Source of the DNA: JALGVA01 sp964617715
GTDB taxonomy: Bacteria > Armatimonadota > Zipacnadia > Zipacnadales > UBA5352
Direction: 5' to 3'
Assembly (NCBI GenBank): GCA_964617715.1
Contig: CAZTZN010000200.1
Span: 1-8,341, forward strand
Length of the DNA: 8,341 bases
Of the stretch, positions 1 through 4,700 are shown piece after piece (the stretch's first letter is position 1; each line of letters opens with the position of its first letter). The notes under the pieces were generated by a model. It did no database searches, was not told the origin of the DNA, and saw only the letters and a list, made by a program, of their open reading frames with translations. A program made the position numbers and the translations under genes.

Positions 1-205
1 GCATCGTCCGTGGAGATGGGCCTCCTCAGTCGTTGTCGTGCGGAGGGCGGCTCTTGAGAGCCGCCGCCGTTGTCGTCGCCGCCGTATGCCATCCGGGGCG
101 CGCAGCGCCCGTCTCCGAAGCATATCGCCCACCCCGCCGCACTCTGCGTGCAATTACCCCCCATCCGGCGGCGGGCCCTCAGCGCAAGGTTTCTCGCGCC
201 CCGCC
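1..205. other. Upstream non-coding or uncertain region with two GC-rich hairpins
   Basis: I see no supportable gene here; the open frames have arginine-rich, low-complexity translations typical of spurious reading of GC-rich DNA. A hairpin with arms GGCGGCTC (46-53) and GAGCCGCC (58-65) and a TTGA loop could end transcription of a gene lying left of the window, but no T-tract follows. The word CGTTGTCGT occurs on both sides of it (31-39 and 68-76). A second small hairpin has arms GGGCGC (96-101) and GCGCCC (105-110). The first ~57 bases could be the tail of an upstream gene (one frame stops with TGA at 55-57), but this cannot be shown. Confidence 0.4.
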
Positions 206-234
206 TTGACAGCGACTGGGCCGTATGATATAAT
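206..234 (+). promoter_or_regulatory. Consensus sigma70-type promoter of the perR stress operon
   Basis: The -35 box TTGACA (206-211) and the -10 box TATAAT (229-234) both match the housekeeping consensus exactly, with the optimal 17-bp spacer. A TG at 226-227 one base before the -10 box makes it an extended -10 element as well. Transcription would start near 241, giving a leader of about 32 nt before the perR ATG at 273. Such a strong promoter in very GC-rich DNA implies that expression is limited by a repressor, and the obvious candidate is the PerR-family protein encoded immediately downstream. Confidence 0.9.
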
Positions 235-253
235 CAATAACGATTACAATTAC
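230..253 (+). promoter_or_regulatory. Probable PerR/Fur-family operator overlapping -10 and start site
   Basis: This AT-rich stretch reads as four contiguous hexamers, ATAATC, AATAAC, GATTAC and AATTAC. On the other strand these are GTAATT, GTAATC, GTTATT and GATTAT, resembling the GATAAT units of classical Fur-family boxes. It also holds a perfect inverted repeat, TAATC (231-235) and GATTA (242-246), with a 6-bp spacer. The site covers part of the -10 box and the expected start point, so a bound protein should block transcription. Assignment to PerR is an inference from position and gene order; the match to the B. subtilis PerR box (TTATAATnATTATAA) is only partial. Confidence 0.6.
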
Positions 254-272
254 TGATAGCAGCGAGCCGGCA

Positions 273-710
273 ATGAGCAAACGCGACGATCTCACAAAGC
301 GAATCCACGAGGCAGGCGGGAGAATGACCCGCCAGCGTCGAATCGTGCTGGAAACGCTGGCGTCGGTGGACACCCACCCGACCGCCGCCGAGCTGTACGA
401 GATGGTCCGCGCCAGGATCCCCGACATCAGTCAGGGCACCGTCTACCGCAATCTGCGACAGTTGCAGGAGCTGGGCTACGTCGCCGAGCTGGACTATGGC
501 CCCGGAGCCTCACACTTCGACGCGCGCGTGGAGCCGCACTACCACGTGCGCTGTCGGAGCTGCGGCCGGGTGGCGGACCTGCCGTGCGCGCCGATCGACT
601 GCCTCGAGCAGGCGCGACGGTCTGCGGATGGCTGGATCATCGACGAGCAGCGTGTGGAGTTCACGGGACTGTGTCCCGATTGTCAGGCAAATCGCACCGA
701 CGAGAGATAA
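273..710 (+). CDS. perR: PerR-type peroxide-sensing Fur-family repressor
   Basis: A 145-residue Fur-superfamily regulator. The winged-helix DNA-binding domain covers about residues 8-80, with the recognition helix around SQGTVYRNLRQL (53-64). All five regulatory-metal ligands of B. subtilis PerR are matched with a constant offset of two: H35, D83, H89, H91 and D102. Aspartate at 102 is the residue that separates peroxide-sensing PerR from iron-sensing Fur in the known family. The structural zinc site is complete (C94, C97, C134, C137). In characterised PerR, Fe-catalysed oxidation of the ligand histidines by H2O2 releases DNA. It is the first gene of the operon, 15 nt from rubrerythrin, and probably represses itself and all downstream genes. 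Its own ribosome site is weak (only GAG at 264-266), unlike the strong sites of the effector genes. A zinc or iron Fur is the alternative but less likely. Confidence 0.92.
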   Translation: MSKRDDLTKRIHEAGGRMTRQRRIVLETLASVDTHPTAAELYEMVRARIPDISQGTVYRNLRQLQELGYVAELDYGPGASHFDARVEPHYHVRCRSCGRVADLPCAPIDCLEQARRSADGWIIDEQRVEFTGLCPDCQANRTDER

Positions 711-725
711 CAGGAGGGCTGGGAG

Positions 726-1298
726 ATGGGACTGCAGGGGAGCAAGACCGAGCAGAACATCCTGACCGCGTTCGCAGGTGAGTCGCAGGCGCGCAACCGC
801 TACACCTACTTCGCCAGCCAGGCGAAGAAGGACGGTTACGTGCAGATCGCGGCGGTGTTCGAGGAGACCGCCAATCAGGAGAAGGAGCACGCCAAGCGTC
901 TGTTCAGGTTCCTCGAGGGCGGTGAGGTCGAGGTCACCGCGGCCTTCCCGGCGGGTGTGATCGGCACCACCGCTGAGAACCTGGCCGCATCGGCCGCGGG
1001 CGAGAACTACGAGAATCAAATCATGTACCCCGAGTTCGCCGAGATCGCGCGCGAGGAGGGCTTCAAGGAGATCGCGGCCACGTTCACGGCGATCGGCAAG
1101 GCCGAAGTCGGCCACGAGGAGCGCTATCGCGCCCTGCTGGCCAACATTGAGGGCGGCACGGTCTTCGAGCGCTCGGAGCCGACCACCTGGCGCTGCCGCA
1201 ACTGTGGCTACATCCACGAGGGCACCGGCGCCCCGAAGGTGTGCCCGGCATGCGCGCACCCGCAGGCGCACTTCGAGGTGTACCTGCCGGTGTGGTAG
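726..1298 (+). CDS. rbr: Rubrerythrin (NADH/rubredoxin-linked peroxidase)
   Basis: A 190-residue classical rubrerythrin that reduces H2O2 to water at a cytoplasmic diiron site. The N-terminal ferritin-like four-helix domain (about 5-140) carries the diiron ligands E19, E52, H55, E93, E96, E127 and H130, matching the D. vulgaris protein almost residue for residue. The C-terminal rubredoxin-like domain has the Fe(Cys)4 site C157, C160, C173, C176. Length is normal for the family. The start is fixed by AGGAGG (712-717), 8 nt upstream of the ATG. It follows perR by 15 nt and precedes the superoxide reductase, whose peroxide product it would remove. Electrons probably come from the rubredoxin encoded at the end of the operon. 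Confidence 0.96.
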   Translation: MGLQGSKTEQNILTAFAGESQARNRYTYFASQAKKDGYVQIAAVFEETANQEKEHAKRLFRFLEGGEVEVTAAFPAGVIGTTAENLAASAAGENYENQIMYPEFAEIAREEGFKEIAATFTAIGKAEVGHEERYRALLANIEGGTVFERSEPTTWRCRNCGYIHEGTGAPKVCPACAHPQAHFEVYLPVW

Positions 1299-1338
1299 CG
1301 CCTCGACAGCGATGTTGAGCCACGTGCAAGGTACAACG

Positions 1339-1369
1339 CGGCGGCGCGCCCGCTCAGGACGCGCCGCCG
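1339..1369 (+). terminator. GC hairpin between rbr and superoxide reductase (attenuator or processing site)
   Basis: Perfect 10-bp arms CGGCGGCGCG (1339-1348) and CGCGCCGCCG (1360-1369) enclose an 11-nt loop. No T-tract follows and the next gene starts 30 nt later with its own strong ribosome site. This is therefore more likely a partial terminator or an mRNA-stabilising structure that sets the rbr:sor ratio than a full stop. There is no obvious separate promoter in the 101-nt gap. Confidence 0.45.
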
Positions 1370-1399
1370 TCAACAGCGAATCAATCAGGAGGAGCCGAT

Positions 1400-1780
1400 A
1401 TGGCCAGCACGATGGAGATCTACCTGTGCGAGAAGTGCGGGAACATGGTCGAGGTGCTGCGCGGCGGAGCGGGCACGCTGGTATGCTGCGGTCAGGACAT
1501 GGTTCTGATCGAGCCGAAGGCCGCCGACGAGGGCAGGGAGAAACACCTGCCGGTCATCGAGAAGACCGCCGATGGCTACCGGGTCACAGTGGGCAGCGTC
1601 GCCCACCCGATGACCGAGGAGCATCACATCGAGTGGATCGAGCTGATCGCCGACGGCGTGGTCCATCGGGCGCACCTCGACCCGACGGGCGAGCCGAGCG
1701 CGAGCTTCTGCGTGCAGGCCGACACGGTCACCGCGCGCGAGAGCTGCAATGTTCACGGCGTGTGGGCGGCGACGGCGTGA
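1400..1780 (+). CDS. dfx: Desulfoferrodoxin / 2Fe superoxide reductase
   Basis: A 126-residue two-iron superoxide reductase that reduces superoxide to hydrogen peroxide without releasing O2. The N-terminal desulforedoxin-like domain has the centre I cysteines C10, C13, C29, C30. The catalytic centre II (His4-Cys) is complete: H49, H69, H75, H119 and C116, the same numbering as the Desulfovibrio enzyme. The E47-K48 pair beside H49, which assists protonation and superoxide attraction in the family, is also present. The start is supported by AGGAGG (1387-1392), 7 nt before the ATG. The next gene begins within a few to 24 nt of its stop, so the two are almost certainly co-transcribed. Rubredoxin (3053-3217) is its likely reductant. 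Confidence 0.97.
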   Translation: MASTMEIYLCEKCGNMVEVLRGGAGTLVCCGQDMVLIEPKAADEGREKHLPVIEKTADGYRVTVGSVAHPMTEEHHIEWIELIADGVVHRAHLDPTGEPSASFCVQADTVTARESCNVHGVWAATA

Positions 1781-1790
1781 CCCATGAATC

Positions 1791-1794
1791 GAGG
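1791..1794 (+). promoter_or_regulatory. Ribosome binding site deciding the fprA start
   Basis: GAGG lies 10 nt upstream of the ATG at 1805. The alternative in-frame ATG at 1784, only 3 nt after the superoxide reductase stop, has no purine-rich site before it and would add seven residues (MNRGDDL) not typical of the family. The 1805 start is preferred; translational coupling from 1784 cannot be excluded. Confidence 0.5.
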
Positions 1795-1804
1795 CGATGA
1801 CCTG

Positions 1805-3013
1805 ATGCATGTCGAGCTGGCCGAGCGCATCAACTGGGTGGGCATCATCGACTGGAAGGTCCGCGACTTCCACGGCTACGAAACCCGCCGCGGGTCCACC
1901 TACAACTCCTATCTGGTGCAGGGCGAGCGGACCGCGCTGATCGACGCGGTGAAGGCGCCCTTCGCGGACACGCTGCTGAGCAACATCGACGAAGTCGTCG
2001 GGCTCGACGCGGTGGATTACGTGGTCGCCAATCACGCCGAGCCCGACCACTCGGGGTCGCTGTCTGCGGTCATGGCCGCCTGCCCGAACGCGACCCTGGT
2101 CACCAACGACAAGTGTGTAGAGATCCTCGAGGGCTACTACGGCCCACGGGAATGGCCGACGCACATCGTGACCACCGGCGACAGCCTCGACCTGGGCGGG
2201 CGGACGCTCAGCTTTGTACAGGTGCCGATGGTGCACTGGCCCGACTCGATGGTCGCCTACTGCCCTGAAGAGAAGATCCTGTTCTCCAACGATGCCTTCG
2301 GCCAGCATCTCGCCTCCTCCGGCCGCTTCGACGACGAACTGGAGCCGGCGGTGGTCATGGATGAGGCCAAGACTTACTACGCGAACATCGTGATGCTCTA
2401 CGGGCGGCCGATCGCCAAGGCACTGGAGGCCGTGGGCGGGCTGGAGATCGAGATGATCGCGCCGGCGCACGGGGTCATCTGGCGTAGCCACATCCCCGAG
2501 ATCCTCGATGCCTACAACGACTGGGTGCGCTGCCGACCACGCGCCAGGGTGGTCATCATCTATGAGAGCATGTGGGGCTCGACCGATGTCATGGCGCACG
2601 AGATACTCGCCGGAGCGCTGGGCCACGATGTCGAGGTGAAACTGCTCGAGGTCGGTAGCACCGGGCGCACCGCGATCGCCACCGAGGTGCTCGACGCCGC
2701 AGTCGTCGCTGTGGGCTCGCCGACGCTGAACATGACGCTGATGCCCGACGTCGCGGGGGTGCTGACCTACCTCAAGGGCCTCGCGCCCAGGAACAAGGCG
2801 GGCATGGCGTTCGGGTCCTACGGCTGGGCGCCGAACGGGCCGAAGGAAGTGCATGCGGCGCTCGAAGGGATGGGCGTGGAGATGCTGGGCGAGCCGCTGA
2901 CCGCGCAGTGGCGGCCCGATGACGAGACGCGTGCGCGCTGTCGCGAGGCCGGGCGGATGCTGGCCGAGCGGGCTGTGCGCGCCGCCGCCGAGGGCCACCG
3001 GTACCCGGTGTGA
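1805..3013 (+). CDS. fprA: A-type flavodiiron protein (FprA / rubredoxin:oxygen oxidoreductase)
   Basis: A 402-residue cytoplasmic flavodiiron protein that reduces O2 to water (some members reduce NO to N2O). Residues 1-245 form the metallo-beta-lactamase-like domain with the full diiron ligand set H77, E79, D81, H144, D163 and H222. The spacing of the first five equals that of D. gigas ROO. Residues 247-402 form a flavodoxin-like domain with the FMN phosphate loop YESMWGST (253-260) and a later FGSYGW segment that contacts the flavin in relatives. There is no C-terminal rubredoxin or flavin reductase fusion, so it is class A and needs a separate donor, which the following rubredoxin gene provides. 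An earlier ATG at 1784 would give 409 residues. O2 versus NO preference cannot be read from the sequence. Confidence 0.95.
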   Translation: MHVELAERINWVGIIDWKVRDFHGYETRRGSTYNSYLVQGERTALIDAVKAPFADTLLSNIDEVVGLDAVDYVVANHAEPDHSGSLSAVMAACPNATLVTNDKCVEILEGYYGPREWPTHIVTTGDSLDLGGRTLSFVQVPMVHWPDSMVAYCPEEKILFSNDAFGQHLASSGRFDDELEPAVVMDEAKTYYANIVMLYGRPIAKALEAVGGLEIEMIAPAHGVIWRSHIPEILDAYNDWVRCRPRARVVIIYESMWGSTDVMAHEILAGALGHDVEVKLLEVGSTGRTAIATEVLDAAVVAVGSPTLNMTLMPDVAGVLTYLKGLAPRNKAGMAFGSYGWAPNGPKEVHAALEGMGVEMLGEPLTAQWRPDDETRARCREAGRMLAERAVRAAAEGHRYPV

Positions 3014-3052
3014 TGCGATGCGCCCCCAGGGGCGCGGGACAGGAGAGCGACC

Positions 3053-3217
3053 ATGAAGAAGTACGAGTGCTCGGTGTGCGGATACGTCTACGACCCCGAG
3101 GTGGGTGACCCCGACAACGGTGTCGAGCCGGGAACGGCCTTTGAGGATCTACCCGATGACTGGGTGTGCCCGGACTGCGGCGTGAGCAAGGACATGTTTG
3201 AGCCGCTCGACGAGTAG
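3053..3217 (+). CDS. rub: Rubredoxin
   Basis: A 54-residue rubredoxin, a one-electron cytoplasmic carrier. The single Fe(Cys)4 site is C6-x2-C9 and C39-x2-C42, with the conserved CGYVYDPEVGDP stretch (9-20) and the DDWVCPDCG knuckle (35-43). Length and aromatic core (Y4, Y11, Y13, F30, W37, F49) are typical. AGGAGA (3041-3046) lies 6 nt before the ATG. It follows fprA by 39 nt, a gap that contains a small GCGCCC/GGGCGC hairpin (3020-3035). As the last gene of the operon it most likely supplies electrons to FprA, the superoxide reductase and rubrerythrin. A rubredoxin reductase is not in the window. Confidence 0.97.
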   Translation: MKKYECSVCGYVYDPEVGDPDNGVEPGTAFEDLPDDWVCPDCGVSKDMFEPLDE

Positions 3218-3236
3218 GCATGAGACCGATCAGGGC

Positions 3237-3267
3237 GGCGCCGGAGAGGCCACTCCTCTCCGGCGCC
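3237..3267 (+). terminator. Hairpin terminator of the stress operon
   Basis: A perfect 13-bp inverted repeat, GGCGCCGGAGAGG (3237-3249) and CCTCTCCGGCGCC (3255-3267), with a 5-nt loop, begins 20 nt after the rubredoxin stop. Only a poor T-run follows (ATTTCTCC from 3273), so termination may depend mainly on stem strength or on Rho. Its position at the end of five tightly spaced genes supports a terminator role. Confidence 0.8.
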
Positions 3268-3350
3268 TGCGCATTTCTCCCCAATGCTCGGCCGGAAAGC
3301 CAACATCGAATGACCCTTGGAGGCGTGAGATTCGTCGATTAGTTCACCAC

Positions 3351-3368
3351 ACTGATGTACATAACAGT
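3351..3368 (+). promoter_or_regulatory. Near-palindromic candidate operator upstream of the Met-rich gene
   Basis: ACTG (3351-3354) and CAGT (3365-3368) flank a perfect 8-bp palindrome ATGTACAT (3355-3362) plus AA. This is in a locally AT-richer part of the otherwise GC-rich gap, 24 nt before the start codon. The gene probably has its own promoter here, since the preceding operon ends with a terminator, but I cannot point to convincing -35/-10 boxes. No known regulator is matched; it only superficially resembles GTACAT-type dyads. Confidence 0.3.
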
Positions 3369-3392
3369 GGGCGACGATGAGGAGGAGACGAG

Positions 3393-4515
3393 ATGAGCCG
3401 CACGATGGTGATGGTGACGCTGTTGGCCATGATCGGCGGCAGCGCGCTGGCGCAGTGCACGCGGATGGCGCCGCCGCTGCCGGAAGAGCCGGCACCAAGG
3501 GTTGGCCCGCGCGGAGCAGGCATGCATGGGGGCATGGGAGGCATGCAGGTGGGGCCGATGGCGGGCATGATGAGCGCCATGGACACCGCCAGTTGGGGCG
3601 GCAACGTCTACGTGCTGCAGGGCAACATGCTCGAGAAGCGCGACGCTGAGGGCAATGTGCTCGAAGCCGCGGAGCTGGACGACCTCGAGCGGACCTTGCA
3701 GGAGATAGAGGACGAGGGCATCTGCCCGGTCTGCGGCATGGACATGAAGGCCATGGCCGACGCCGGCTGCCCGATGATGCGCGGCCAGGGCCAGGGCATG
3801 ATGNNNNNNNNNNNNNNNNNNNNNNNNNNNNNNNNNNNNNNNNNNNNNNNNNNNNNNNNNNNNNNNNNNNNNNNNNNNNNNNNNNNNNNNNNNNNNNNNN
3901 NNNGGCCAGGGCATGATGCGCGGCGATTGCCCGATGATGAGCGGTGCCATGGGCCCGGGCATGATGCGGCGGGGGCGCATGATGAGCTGCACGCGGCTCA
4001 GCGCCGACGAACAGGGCGTCTACCTGCTGCGCGGCGGCAAAGTGACTGTATTCGACCACGACCTGAACCGGGAGTCAAGCTGGCGGGTGGCGACCGCCGA
4101 TGGCCCGGCGAATGAGCGCATGCGCCGGATGGCGATGGAGCATATGGATCGTACACGCTGCCCGAACTGCCGCATGCACTCGGACATGGTCGTGGATGGT
4201 GCCCGGCGCGCGATTGAGGGCGGCAGCGTCGAGGTCTGGCACCGGCCGCGGGCGCTGAGCGCCGGTGCAGCGCGCTTCCATGTCCAGGTCCTCGACGCCG
4301 ATGGTGCGCCTGATGCTGAGGCCACGGTAAGCCTCTACCTGTATCCCAACGATGACCCCGGCAGGGGCGCGAGCCTTGCCGTGCAGCCGTTGGGCGCGGG
4401 CCAGTATTACGGTGTCGTCGAGATCTCCGGCGCGGGCGAATGGGAGCTGGCGGTGCGGGTGATACGGCCCGGCATGGAGGATGCGCGCGTCTACTACGAC
4501 CTGCCCGTGCGCTAG
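3393..4515 (+). CDS. Exported Met/Cys-rich putative metal-binding protein, interrupted by assembly gap
   Basis: One gene split by 100 Ns. The left part (3393-3803) begins with a Sec signal peptide (cleavage expected after SALA, residue 20), then a Met/Gly/Pro-rich stretch (23-62). Next comes a VYVLQGN segment (72-78), a helix, and a CPVCGMDM motif (111-118) like that of heavy-metal-binding domains in CusB-type proteins. CPMM and GMM repeats span the gap. The right part (3904-4515) has a second VYLLRGG segment and a CPNCRM motif (4159-4176). It ends with about 95 residues resembling YtkA/FixH domains (FHVQVLDADG... to the stop). Overlapping the identical 15 nt at the gap edges restores one frame of about 335 residues. 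GGAGGAG (3381-3387) lies 5 nt before the ATG. Periplasmic or surface copper binding is inferred from the Met/Cys content; I do not recognise the family as a whole. Confidence 0.8.
3789..3803 (+). repeat. 15-nt direct repeat, left gap edge
   Basis: GGCCAGGGCATGATG ends exactly at the first N and is identical to 3904-3918. It encodes GQGMM in the gene's frame and belongs to the CPMM/GMM repeat tract. Confidence 0.95.
3804..3903. other. Scaffold gap of 100 Ns
   Basis: Exactly 100 unknown bases, a length commonly used as a placeholder for gaps of unknown size. Taken literally it shifts the frame between the two halves of the gene, but the true length is unknown and could be zero or negative, because the flanks share 15 nt. 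Confidence 0.97.
3904..3918 (+). repeat. 15-nt direct repeat, right gap edge
   Basis: GGCCAGGGCATGATG starts exactly after the last N, in the same codon phase (GQGMM) as its copy at 3789-3803. It continues into RGDCPMMSGAMGPGMM, a further variant of the repeat. Confidence 0.95.
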
Positions 4516-4542
4516 CAGCCTCGACGAACTCAGGCCGATGAT

Positions 4543-4568
4543 GGGGCGCGCCGAGGCCGGCGCGCCCC
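4543..4568 (+). terminator. Hairpin terminator of the Met-rich gene
   Basis: Perfect 10-bp arms GGGGCGCGCC (4543-4552) and GGCGCGCCCC (4559-4568) with a 6-nt loop begin 27 nt after the stop codon. No T-tract follows, as with the other gene-end hairpins in this window. Confidence 0.65.
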
Positions 4569-4630
4569 GCTGCACGTACCGCAGGCATCCGCGTCTGCGG
4601 GCGCGAGCTTCCGGCCCGCTGCCGTCCGCG

Positions 4631-4668
4631 CAGGTCTCCCGGCACCTGTGCGCGAAGGTGCCTCCGGG
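4631..4668 (+). promoter_or_regulatory. Leader hairpins upstream of the large secreted protein
   Basis: Arms GGCACCT (4641-4647) and AGGTGCC (4656-4662) form a stem extended by CCC/GGG (4638-4640, 4666-4668) across a 3-nt bulge. A competing stem pairs CAGGT (4631-4635) with ACCTG (4644-4648), so the two cannot form together. A third small stem, CCGCAG/CTGCGG, lies at 4579-4600. All sit between the terminator at 4568 and the ribosome site at 4688. Whether they regulate anything is unknown; GC-rich DNA gives such stems by chance. Confidence 0.3.
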
Positions 4669-4700
4669 TGGGTTCACATCGCGACGCGGAGGAGTGGACC

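Noticed and set aside
31..76. CGTTGTCGT copies flanking a hairpin as a mobile-element end
   Set aside because: A 9-bp direct repeat around a 20-bp hairpin is too short, and there is no transposase or further structure; chance in biased sequence is sufficient.
38..256. 72-codon frame upstream of perR
   Set aside because: It is Arg-rich with no ribosome site, and it runs through the consensus promoter and operator.
510..1373. 287-codon open frame on the minus strand
   Set aside because: It is a shadow of perR and rubrerythrin with an Arg/Leu/Ala-biased translation.
1147..1800. 217-codon + strand frame overlapping rbr, dfx and the fprA start
   Set aside because: It has an Arg/Ser/Ala-rich composition and no domain, and it overlaps the real genes in another frame.
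1385..2998. 537-codon open frame on the minus strand
   Set aside because: It lies opposite superoxide reductase and FprA, both of which have complete active sites; no domain or ribosome site supports it.
3450..3458. Possible lipoprotein signal at SALAQC of the Met-rich protein
   Set aside because: The residue before Cys22 is Gln, which does not fit a lipobox; cleavage by signal peptidase I after Ala20 is more likely.
3393..4515. Genuine frameshift or pseudogene at the N gap
   Set aside because: The frame change depends only on the arbitrary 100-N length; the flanking 15-nt words are in the same codon phase.
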